Of a stretch of 61,195 nucleotides of DNA, positions 50,626 to 59,687 are shown piece after piece. The DNA is from Acidobacteriota bacterium (lineage in GTDB: Bacteria; Acidobacteriota; Vicinamibacteria; Vicinamibacterales; UBA2999), in assembly GCA_018000455.1 (NCBI GenBank), contig JAGNJW010000011.1, positions 92,872 to 154,066 on the forward strand, given 5' to 3'. The notes beneath the pieces were generated by a model. That model saw nothing but the letters and a program-made list of their open reading frames with translations, did no database searches and was not told the DNA's origin. Position numbers and translations under genes: made by a program. How positions within the stretch are numbered: position 1 is the first letter of the stretch; each line of letters opens with the position of its first letter.

Positions 50626-52394
50626 CGACCCCGGGCTGCCTCCGGAAACGCCGGGCCGCGGAACACGGCCTTGCCCTTGACCATGGTGAGCTCGGCCTTC
50701 ATGTCACGCAGCGCCGCGGTGGGAACGGTGTAGGGGTCGCGGTCCCACACCGCGAGGTCGGCGTCTTTCCCGACCTCGATCGAGCCGATACGATCGTCGA
50801 GAAAGATCGTGTGCGCGGCCCAGATGGTGTACGACTTGAGCGCCGTGCCAACGTCCACGGCCTCGTCCATGCCGAACGGCGTCTTGCCGAACGTGCCGTT
50901 GAGCGTCTGTCGCGCGACCGACGCCCACAGGCCGTAGCGGGCGGCAAACGGCGTGACGCTGAAGTCGGATCCGCCGCCCCACCTGATGCCCTTCGCGGCC
51001 CAGGTCTTCAAGGGCTTCATCCGCAGGTTGCGACGCGGGCCGAAGTTGCCAGCGTAGGTGTCGCCGATCCACCAGAGGAACGAGGCCGACGCCTCAGGGA
51101 AGGCCGCGTCGTAGTCGCGCTGCAGCCGCGCCATCTCGTCGTTCGCGTGGTCGGACGGGATGTTGGCGTGGATGATGCCGTGTCTCAGACCCCTGGTCGG
51201 CTTGGCGGCAATCGCCTGTGCGTAGGTGTCGACGACCCAGTCGATGGCCCGGTCGCCGATGGCGTGGGTGCTCACGTGAACGCCGGCGTTGTGGAAGTTG
51301 GTCGCCATGGTGCGGTAGTGGTCGGGCGGCGTGGCGGGATAGCCGCTGTTGCCGGTGTCGACGTCGTTGAGGTTCTTGTTCCAGTCCTCGTGCATCCAGG
51401 CGGTGCGGGCCCCGCCGCTGCCGTCCATGTACATCTTGACGCCGCCCGAGAAGAGCATGCCGTCGCCGAGAGAGGCGGGCGGTCGCGGGTTGGCATCGAC
51501 GCGCGCCTGCACTTCTGCCGCCTCGTCCAGCGCGCGCGGGCCGGCCCACAGCGCGAACAGGCGCACCGTGAGCCGGCCCTCCGCGAGCAGTTCCTTGTAG
51601 AGCTCCCACTTGAGCGGACCGATGCCGGGATCCTTGGCGGCGATCATGCCCTCGGCGTTGAAGTCCTGAATCATCTTCACCAGCCCGGCCTTCTGCTGTT
51701 CGCGCGTGAATGGTGGAATGTGACGGGTGATGAGCTGCTGGGCGCTCTCGAGCACGACGCCGTTGGGCTCGCCGTCGTCTTTGTGGACGATGGTTCCGGC
51801 TGGCGGATCGGGCGTGCCCTTGCGGATTTCGGCGATCTTCAGGGCGTAGGCATTGCCCACGCCGTAGTGCCCGGTGGTGTTGCCCAGCCACACCGGATTG
51901 TTCGGGGCCACCTCGTCGAGGTCGGCGGCGGTGATGTGACGCCGCTCGGCCAGCTTGCCCTCGTCCCAGCCGTCGCCGAGTACCCACTCGCCGGGTTTGA
52001 CTTTGGCCACCTGGGCCGCCACGCGCGCCTGGACGTCTTTCATCGACTTGATGCTCAGGTCGCTCAAGTCGATGCTGAAGAGCGCGTCCACCTCGGTGAA
52101 GTGGACGTGCGTATCGATGAGCCCGGGCGTGACCGAGCGTCCGCCGAGGTCGATCACCTCGGTGGCCGCACCGGCCAGCGCGCGGATGTCAGCGTTTGTC
52201 CCCACGGCCACGATGCGACCGCCCGTGACGGCCACTGCCTCGGCAATGGCGTCGCCGGCGTTCACGGTGATGACCTTGCCGTTCACGAGCACGAGCTCGG
52301 CAGGAGGTGCCTGCGCTGCGGGCACTGGCGCCAACGGCCACACTCCGGCCACCAGCGCTCCAACGACTACTGCACCCGCCAATCGACGCATCAT
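50622..52394 (-). CDS. Secreted amidohydrolase 3 family protein (YtcJ-like)
   Basis: 590 residues. Signal peptide RLAGAVVVGALVAGVWPLAP, cut near AQAPP. The urease-type barrel has LIDTHVHFTEVDAL near the first metal site, GGVKMYMDGSGGARTAW with the bridging lysine, VSTHAIGDRAIDWVVDTY, TRGLRHGIIHANI, and WGGGSDFSVTPFAARYG with the final metal aspartate. Relatives in this family hydrolyse N-substituted amides or act on dipeptides in the periplasm; YtcJ-type proteins remain poorly defined. GGAGGAG before the tandem ATG codons at 52394/52391 supports the start. Its 3' end overlaps the small-protein gene by four bases. Confidence 0.85.
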   Translation of the reverse strand: MMRRLAGAVVVGALVAGVWPLAPVPAAQAPPAELVLVNGKVITVNAGDAIAEAVAVTGGRIVAVGTNADIRALAGAATEVIDLGGRSVTPGLIDTHVHFTEVDALFSIDLSDLSIKSMKDVQARVAAQVAKVKPGEWVLGDGWDEGKLAERRHITAADLDEVAPNNPVWLGNTTGHYGVGNAYALKIAEIRKGTPDPPAGTIVHKDDGEPNGVVLESAQQLITRHIPPFTREQQKAGLVKMIQDFNAEGMIAAKDPGIGPLKWELYKELLAEGRLTVRLFALWAGPRALDEAAEVQARVDANPRPPASLGDGMLFSGGVKMYMDGSGGARTAWMHEDWNKNLNDVDTGNSGYPATPPDHYRTMATNFHNAGVHVSTHAIGDRAIDWVVDTYAQAIAAKPTRGLRHGIIHANIPSDHANDEMARLQRDYDAAFPEASASFLWWIGDTYAGNFGPRRNLRMKPLKTWAAKGIRWGGGSDFSVTPFAARYGLWASVARQTLNGTFGKTPFGMDEAVDVGTALKSYTIWAAHTIFLDDRIGSIEVGKDADLAVWDRDPYTVPTAALRDMKAELTMVKGKAVFRGPAFPEAARGR

Positions 52395-52475
52395 GATCGC
52401 TCCTCCGGAGGACTGGTCGGCATCCTATCCCAGGAGCGGCGAGACCAGAACGGTTGCGTCGGAGTCGAAGCGGAA

Positions 52476-52481
52476 TAGAAT
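52476..52481 (+). promoter_or_regulatory. -10-like hexamer TAGAAT with TTGCGT upstream
   Basis: TTGCGT at 52454-52459, a 16-base spacer and TAGAAT form a moderate housekeeping-type promoter 43 bases before the MoxR operon's first start codon, in the divergent gap to the amidohydrolase gene. Confidence 0.45.
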
Positions 52482-52523
52482 CGCCGACAAGGGCCGGCAC
52501 GGGCCAGCCCACGAAGCCAACCC

Positions 52524-54809
52524 GTGCTCGACACACTTTCCCAACTCCTCCTCGGTGTCCGCTGGGCCGTCTTCGGCCAGGGCGAGTTGCGTCTGGCGCC
52601 GCCGACGGGCGTCACGATTGCGGCCATCTTCGCCGTCGTGGCCGTGGCCGCCGCCGTCATCGCCTACCGCCGGGCGCCACGCCGGCTCACGACCCGCGAT
52701 CGCGTCGTGCTCACGGCCCTGCGCACGGCGCTCGTGGCCCTGCTCATGCTGTGCCTGCTGCGGCCCATGCTGGTCCTGCGGGCGGCCGTGCCACACCAGA
52801 ACGTGGTGGCCGTGTTGCTCGACGACTCGCGCAGCATGCGGATCGCCGACATGAACGGCCAGCCGCGCAGCGCCTACCTCGAAGAGCAGTTCGGCGCGGC
52901 CGACCGCGGCCTGCGGCGTGGCCTCGCCGAACGCTTCACCGTGCGCACGTTGCGCTTTTCGAGCGGCCTCAGTGCCGCGCCGTCGGGCGCCGACCTCACC
53001 TTCGACGGCAGCAACACGCGCCTGGCGGCGGCGCTCGACCAGGCCCGGCGTCAACTCGCCGGCGTGCCGCTGGCCGGACTGGTCGTGGTGAGCGACGGCG
53101 CCGACACGACCGGTGATGCCGTCGAGCCGGCGCTGCTCGGGCTCAAGGCGGCGGGGGTGCCCGTGTTCGCCATCGGCGTCGGCCGCGACAGTGCCGAGAA
53201 GGACATCCAGGTCGGCCGCGTGACGGCCCCGCGCGTGGTGCTCGCAGGCACGACCTTGCTGCTCGACGCCGTCGTGACGGCCAACGGCTACGCCGGCCAG
53301 CCGCTGACCATGGATGTGCTCGACGGCGCCACCCTGGCCGGCTCGCAGAGCTTCACGGTCGGCGCCGACGGCCAGCCCGTGACCGTGCGCGTGCGCTTCA
53401 CGGCGGCCGAGCCTGGTCCGCGGGTGTTCACCTTCCGCGTCGCGCCGCAGCCGGGCGAGCTGCTGCCCGAGAACAATGCCCGCGACGTGCTGGTCGACGT
53501 GCGCGAACGGCGGGAGAAGATCCTCTACTTCGAGGGCGAGCCGCGCTTCGAGATGAAGTTCCTGCGGCGGGCGGTCGCCGACGACAAGCGTCTGCAGCTG
53601 GTCGTGCTGCAGCGCACGGCCGACAACAAGTACATGCGCATCGAAGTCGACGGCCCCGACGATCTCGTGGGTGGCTTCCCGAGAACACGCGACGAGCTGT
53701 TCACCTACCGCGGCATCGTCCTCGGCAGCATCGAGGCGGCGGCCTTCACCGGCGACCAACTGGCGATGCTGACCGAATTCGTCGACACACGCGGCGGCGG
53801 CCTGATGATGATCGGCGGCCCGCGCGCCTTCAGTGAGGGCGGTTACGCCGGCACGGCCCTTGGCGACGCCCTGCCGGTGATGCTCGAGCGCATGACGCCG
53901 CCGGCCGAGCCGATCGTGACGCCGCTGGCGGTGCGGCCCACACGCGCCGGCAGCGGTCACGCCGTGTCGCAGATTGCCGCTACCGAGGAAGCGTCGGCGG
54001 AGCGGTGGCCGGAGCTGCCGGATCTTACGACCGTCAACAGCGTCGACACGGTGAAGCCCGGCGCGACGACGCTGCTCAGCGCCGCCGACGGCGCGCGCCG
54101 CGAACGGCCGGTGCTGGCCATCCAGCGCTACGGCCGCGGCAAGTCGGCGGCCTTCACGCCGCAGGATTCCTGGCTCTGGCAGATGCATGCCTCGATCAGC
54201 GTCGAGGACCAGACGCACGAGACGTTCACGCGCCAGCTCCTGCGCTGGCTGGTCGACGGCGTACCCGACCCGGTCGAGCTGACCACCGCATCGGACCGCA
54301 TCGACCCCGGTGACCCGATCGTGCTCAGCGCCGAGGTGACCGACGCGTCGTTTGTCGCCGCCAACGACGCCGTCGTGACGGCCACCGTCGTCGGCCCCGA
54401 CGGCGCCACGACGACCGTGCCGCTCACCTGGAACGGCCAGCGCAACGGCCTCTACACCGGCACGGCGCCCACCGGCGCGGCCGGGTGGTACGAGGCCCGG
54501 GTCGAGGCCATGCGGGGCGAGACGCGGCTCGGCGAGTCGACCGTGCACGTCAACGCCGGGCCGGGTGACGCGGAGTACGCCGAAGCGACGCGGCAGATGG
54601 CGGCGCTCCGCCGTCTCGCCGATGACACTGGCGGACGCGTCTACACACCGGAAACCGCCGCGCAGCTGCTCGAAGACGTGAAGTACACCGGCCGCGGCAT
54701 CACCGCCGTCGAAGAGCGCGAACTGTGGAACGCGCCGATCGTGCTGCTGCTCCTGCTGGGCCTGCTGAGCGCGGAGTGGGGGTACCGGCGTGCCGTCGGC
54801 CTCTCGTAG
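52524..54809 (+). CDS. Membrane protein with VWA and glutamine-amidotransferase-like domains
   Basis: 761 residues. Two N-terminal helices (TIAAIFAVVAVAAAVIAYR; TALVALLMLCLLRPMLVL) anchor a VWA domain with the metal-site motif LLDDSRSM near residue 94 and VVSDGADTTGDA near 190. Residues ~330-560 resemble a class I amidotransferase-like flavodoxin fold (YFEGEPRFEMKFLRRAVADD, GGGLMMIGGPRAFSEGGYAG) without a catalytic cysteine. A beta-sandwich tail and a C-terminal helix (IVLLLLLGLLSAEWGYRRA) follow. Such proteins go with MoxR/DUF58/BatA genes in Acidobacteria and Planctomycetes. It overlaps the DUF4159 gene by 20 bases and starts at GTG 52524. Confidence 0.8.
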   Translation: MLDTLSQLLLGVRWAVFGQGELRLAPPTGVTIAAIFAVVAVAAAVIAYRRAPRRLTTRDRVVLTALRTALVALLMLCLLRPMLVLRAAVPHQNVVAVLLDDSRSMRIADMNGQPRSAYLEEQFGAADRGLRRGLAERFTVRTLRFSSGLSAAPSGADLTFDGSNTRLAAALDQARRQLAGVPLAGLVVVSDGADTTGDAVEPALLGLKAAGVPVFAIGVGRDSAEKDIQVGRVTAPRVVLAGTTLLLDAVVTANGYAGQPLTMDVLDGATLAGSQSFTVGADGQPVTVRVRFTAAEPGPRVFTFRVAPQPGELLPENNARDVLVDVRERREKILYFEGEPRFEMKFLRRAVADDKRLQLVVLQRTADNKYMRIEVDGPDDLVGGFPRTRDELFTYRGIVLGSIEAAAFTGDQLAMLTEFVDTRGGGLMMIGGPRAFSEGGYAGTALGDALPVMLERMTPPAEPIVTPLAVRPTRAGSGHAVSQIAATEEASAERWPELPDLTTVNSVDTVKPGATTLLSAADGARRERPVLAIQRYGRGKSAAFTPQDSWLWQMHASISVEDQTHETFTRQLLRWLVDGVPDPVELTTASDRIDPGDPIVLSAEVTDASFVAANDAVVTATVVGPDGATTTVPLTWNGQRNGLYTGTAPTGAAGWYEARVEAMRGETRLGESTVHVNAGPGDAEYAEATRQMAALRRLADDTGGRVYTPETAAQLLEDVKYTGRGITAVEERELWNAPIVLLLLLGLLSAEWGYRRAVGLS

Positions 54810-55608
54810 TCCGCGGCACTGGCACCCGGCCGTCGGGCTGGTGCTGGCGTTGGCGCTTGCCGGCGGCGGCGCGCTGGCGGCGCAGAACCCGTTCCGGGCC
54901 CAGGCGCCACGCTCGCGGCCGGCGCCGGTCGACGACGTCAGCGTGCACGTCCCCTACGACGGGCGCTTCGCCTTCGTACGGCTGCGCTACAACATGGGTG
55001 GCAGTCTCGGCAGCTTCCGCGGCTTTCGCCGCGAGCCCCCGTGGCACCACGACTATCCTCGCGCCGATCGGCACCTGATGAAGATCCTCCAGGAACTGAC
55101 GCTGCTCAGGCCGCACCTGGACGAGAGCGCCATCCTGGCGCTCAACGATCCGGAGCTGCACAACTACCCGGTGGCCTACATGTCGGAGCCAGGCTACTGG
55201 AGCATGAACGAGCAGGAAGTCCAGGGCCTGCGCGCCTACCTGCGCAAGGGCGGGTTCGTCATCTTCGATGACTTCCGGCAGGAGCACTGGTACAACTTCG
55301 AGGAGCAGATGCGGCGGGTGCTGCCGGAACAGCGCTTCGTCAAGCTCGACGCGGCGCATCCCATTTTTCATTCGTTCTTCGAGATTGATCCGGCCCGCTT
55401 CGTCTCGCCCTACGGCGGCCTGACGCCGATCTTCTACGGCCTCTTCGAGGACGGCGATCCGTCGAAGCGGCTCCAGGCGGTGGCGAACTACAACAACGAC
55501 CTGGGCGAGTACTGGGAGTTCTCGGACACCGGCTGGGTGCCGATCGATCTCTCGAACGAGGCCTACAAGTTCGGCGTGAACTACATCGTGTACGGCATGA
55601 CACACTAG
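54790..55608 (+). CDS. DUF4159 exported protein
   Basis: 272 residues. Signal peptide AVGLVLALALAGGGALAAQN. The mature part is a DUF4159 domain, a flavodoxin/GATase-like fold: VRLRYNMGGSLGSFRGFRRE, PPWHHDYPRADRHLMKIL, GYWSMNEQEVQGLRAYLRKG and FVIFDDFRQEHWYNFEEQMR, ending NEAYKFGVNYIVYGMTH. The family is found beside MoxR ATPases and has no known activity. GTG 54790 starts inside the previous gene. It probably faces the periplasm and works with the VWA proteins of the operon. Confidence 0.85.
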   Translation: MPSASRSPRHWHPAVGLVLALALAGGGALAAQNPFRAQAPRSRPAPVDDVSVHVPYDGRFAFVRLRYNMGGSLGSFRGFRREPPWHHDYPRADRHLMKILQELTLLRPHLDESAILALNDPELHNYPVAYMSEPGYWSMNEQEVQGLRAYLRKGGFVIFDDFRQEHWYNFEEQMRRVLPEQRFVKLDAAHPIFHSFFEIDPARFVSPYGGLTPIFYGLFEDGDPSKRLQAVANYNNDLGEYWEFSDTGWVPIDLSNEAYKFGVNYIVYGMTH

Positions 55609-55665
55609 CGGCGCGGCGCCACGCCGGCGGGCCGCGATCGACGCACGGGCAGGCAGGGAGGATTC

Positions 55666-56699
<1,034 letters not shown>

Positions 56700-56700
<1 letters not shown>

Positions 56701-57608
56701 TGCAGCTCGGGGGTGCCATTCCCGGCGCGCAGTTCGTCGACCCGGCGGTTCTCGCCCGCATCGGCAACCTGGATCTGGTGGCGCGGTCGGTCGTCGACGG
56801 CGTCATCAACGGCCTCCACCGGTCGCCGTACTTCGGCACGTCGGTCGATTTCGCGGAACACCGCGGCTACGTGCCCGGCGACGACATCCGCCGCGTCGAC
56901 TGGCGCGTCTACGCGCGCACCGACAAGTACTTCGTGAAGGAGTTCGAGGCCGACTCGAACTCGAACTTCACCGTGCTGCTCGACATCTCCGCTTCGATGG
57001 CGTTCGGAGCCAAGGTGAGCAAGCTCGACTACGCTCGGACGCTCGGCGCCTGCCTGACGTATCTCGTGCACAAACAGCGCGACCGGGTCGGGCTCGTGAC
57101 CTTCGACTCCGACATCGTCGATCACGTACCGCCCTCGGCCAAGCACCTCGATGTCGTGCTGCACACGCTCGATCGGGCGACGGCCACCCGGCCCGGACAC
57201 CTCTCGACACCGCTCAAGAAGCTGGCCGAGCATTTCGGCCGCCGCGGCGTCGTCGTCCTCATCTCGGATCTCTACGACGAACCGGAGGCCATCTTCGAGG
57301 CGCTGGCGCCCATCCGCTTCCGCGGCAGCGACGTCGTCGTCTTCCACGTGCTCGACCCAGCCGAACTCGAGTTCCCATACATGGATCCGTCGGCCTTCGA
57401 GGATCTGGAGACCGGCGAACAACTGCCGGTCGTGCCCGAATCCTTCCGTGACAAGTACCAGGCGCTGGTGCAGGCGCACATCGCGCAGCTCACGGCGCGG
57501 GCCGCCGAGCGGGGCGTGGACTACCGCCTGCTCGACACCGGCCGGCCTCTCGACTTCGCGCTCTACGACTACTTGTCGTTCCGCGAGCGGACGTCGCGGG
57601 TGCGGTAG
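56700..57608 (+). CDS. DUF58/VWA-like protein
   Basis: 302 residues. The DUF58 signature GYVPGDDIRRVDWRVYARTD followed by YFVKEFEADSN lies near residues 58-88. The VWA-like half that follows contains the metal-site motif LLDISASMAFG near 98, VGLVTFDSDIVDHVPPS and VVVLISDLYDEPEAIFEAL. No membrane segment is seen, so it is cytoplasmic and probably docks with the MoxR ATPase. It shares one base with the MoxR gene and is six bases before the BatA-like gene. Length and motif order are normal for the family. Confidence 0.9.
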
Positions 57609-57614
57609 ACCGCT

Positions 57615-59642
57615 ATGGGCTTCCTCGTCCCCCTCTTCTTCGCCGGGCTGGCGGCGCTGGCTGTGCCGGTGCTCGTGCACCTGATCCAGCGCGAGAAGAA
57701 CACGGTGGTGGCTTTCCCGTCGCTGATGTTCGTGCGGCGCGTGCCCTACGAGTCGGTACGACGGCGCAAGATCCGGCACTGGGCACTGCTGGCGCTGCGC
57801 CTGCTGGCGCTGGCGCTCATCGTGGCGGCCTTCGCGCGGCCCTTCGTGCGCGGCAGCGCAGCGATCATGGCCGGCGGCGCGCGCGAGGTCGTGGTGCTCG
57901 TCGACCGTTCCTACAGCATGGGCTACGGCACCCGCTGGGCCAGGGCGCAGGCCGCCGCACAGGGCGTCGTCGATGCGCTCGGTCAGGGCGACCGCGCCAG
58001 TCTGGTCTTCTTCGGCACCGGCGCCGAAGTGGCGCTGCAGTCGATCGACGATCGCGCCAGGCTCGAGGCGGCGCTCGGGGCAGCCACGCCGGGCGCCGAG
58101 TCCACGCGCTACTCGCCGGCGCTGCGCGTGGCGGGCACGATCGTGAGTGAGTCGACGCGGCCACGCAAGGAAGTCGTGCTCATCAGCGACTTCCAGAAGC
58201 TGGCTTGGGCGCCGAGCGATGACGACCGCCTGCCGGCCGGCACGGTGCTCACGCCGGTGGCCATCACCGACACCGACACGCGCAATCTGTCGGTCACGCC
58301 GGTCGCGGTGCGGCGCTCGCGCTTCGAAGGACAGGAACGCGCCACGGTGACCGGCGGCGTCACCAACCGCGGCTCCGGAGCGGCCGAGGGTGCCACGCTC
58401 GCGCTCGAACTGAATGGGCGGGTGGTCGAGACGCTGCGCGTCACGGCGGCCCCGCAGGCCTCGGCCGCGGCCACCTTCGCCCCGGTCACCCTCACGCCCG
58501 AACCGATCCGGGCGGTCGTGCGGCTCGCCGACGACGCCCTGGCCGCCGACAACGCCTTCCACTTCGTGCTGGCACCGACGCGGCCGATCGCCGTGCTGCT
58601 GGCCTCGGCCGGGGGCCGGGGGCCCGACGACACCTATCTGCGCCGCGCGCTGGCGATCGGTGAATCGCCGCGCTTCGACGTCACGGTCACGACCGTGGAC
58701 CAGCTCACCGACGACGCCCTTGCCCGGGTCAACGTGCTCATCGTGCACGACGCGCCGCTCGGCGACGCGGTCGCCGGGCGGGTGCTCGGTTTTGCCGAAC
58801 GCGGCGGCGGCGTCTTCCTCATCGCCGGGCCGCGCGCGTCATGGCCTCAGGGAGCCGGTTTCCCGGGCGCCCTGGCGGCCCCGGTCGATCGCACGCGTGG
58901 CGAGGTCGGCCGCCTCGGCGGACTCGAGTTCGGACACGCGGTCTTCGCGCCGTTTCGCGCCGCGCGCAGCGGCGACTTCTCGTCGGTGCGCGTCTACGGC
59001 TATCGGCGGCTCACGGCCGCGGCCGCGGCGCAGGTGCTGGCGCGCTACGACGACGGGTTGCCGGCCTTGGCCGTGACGCCGGCCGGCCTCGGCAAGATGA
59101 TGACGTGGACCTCCAGCGTCGACCTCGCCTGGAACGACCTGGCGCTCAAACCGGTGTTCCTGCCCTTCGTGCACCAGGTCGTGCGCACGCTCTCGGGCTT
59201 CGAAGAGCGGCCGGCGGCCCTCACGGTGGGCCAGGTCGCCACGCCCGACACGCCCGCCGATCCGGCCCGTCCGCGCCTGGCGATTGGCCCCGATGCCGTG
59301 CGCACGCCGCTCGACGCCTCCCGTGGCGACACCTTCGAGGTGGCGCGGCCGGGGTTCTACGAGATCCGCAGCGCGGCTACCGACGGCGCCGTCAGCTCGA
59401 TCGTGGCGGCCAACGTCGACGTGGCGGAGTCTGATCTGGCCAGCGTCGACCCGGCGACCGTGACCGCGGCGGTGACGGGCGCGGGCGACGCCGTCCGTGC
59501 GGCCCGCGCCGGCGCGGAGCCGCCCCGCGACGAGGTGACGGAACAGTCGCAACGGCTGTGGTGGTACCTGCTGCTTGCAGGTATGCTGCTGCTCATCGGC
59601 GAAACACTGGTCGCCAGCCGCCTGTCGGGCGGCGCGGCCTAG
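57615..59642 (+). CDS. BatA-type membrane protein with VWA domain
   Basis: 675 residues. The N-terminus GFLVPLFFAGLAALAVPVLV plus HLIQREKNTVVAFPSLMFVR is the aerotolerance regulator (BatA) signature with the first helix, and a second helix WALLALRLLALALIVAAFA follows. VVVLVDRSYSMGYGTRWA is the VWA metal site, and EVVLISDFQKLAW the following strand. The middle is a long periplasmic beta region and GATase-like domain (LLASAGGRGPDDTYLRRALA). A final helix WYLLLAGMLLLIGETLVA ends it. Such proteins are thought to form an envelope complex regulated by MoxR, sometimes tied to stress or aerotolerance. The ATG is six bases after the DUF58 gene. Confidence 0.85.
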   Translation: MGFLVPLFFAGLAALAVPVLVHLIQREKNTVVAFPSLMFVRRVPYESVRRRKIRHWALLALRLLALALIVAAFARPFVRGSAAIMAGGAREVVVLVDRSYSMGYGTRWARAQAAAQGVVDALGQGDRASLVFFGTGAEVALQSIDDRARLEAALGAATPGAESTRYSPALRVAGTIVSESTRPRKEVVLISDFQKLAWAPSDDDRLPAGTVLTPVAITDTDTRNLSVTPVAVRRSRFEGQERATVTGGVTNRGSGAAEGATLALELNGRVVETLRVTAAPQASAAATFAPVTLTPEPIRAVVRLADDALAADNAFHFVLAPTRPIAVLLASAGGRGPDDTYLRRALAIGESPRFDVTVTTVDQLTDDALARVNVLIVHDAPLGDAVAGRVLGFAERGGGVFLIAGPRASWPQGAGFPGALAAPVDRTRGEVGRLGGLEFGHAVFAPFRAARSGDFSSVRVYGYRRLTAAAAAQVLARYDDGLPALAVTPAGLGKMMTWTSSVDLAWNDLALKPVFLPFVHQVVRTLSGFEERPAALTVGQVATPDTPADPARPRLAIGPDAVRTPLDASRGDTFEVARPGFYEIRSAATDGAVSSIVAANVDVAESDLASVDPATVTAAVTGAGDAVRAARAGAEPPRDEVTEQSQRLWWYLLLAGMLLLIGETLVASRLSGGAA

Positions 59643-59687
59643 CGCACGGCCGGGCCGCGCATGCGGCGGCGCGGACCAGGAGGGGCG

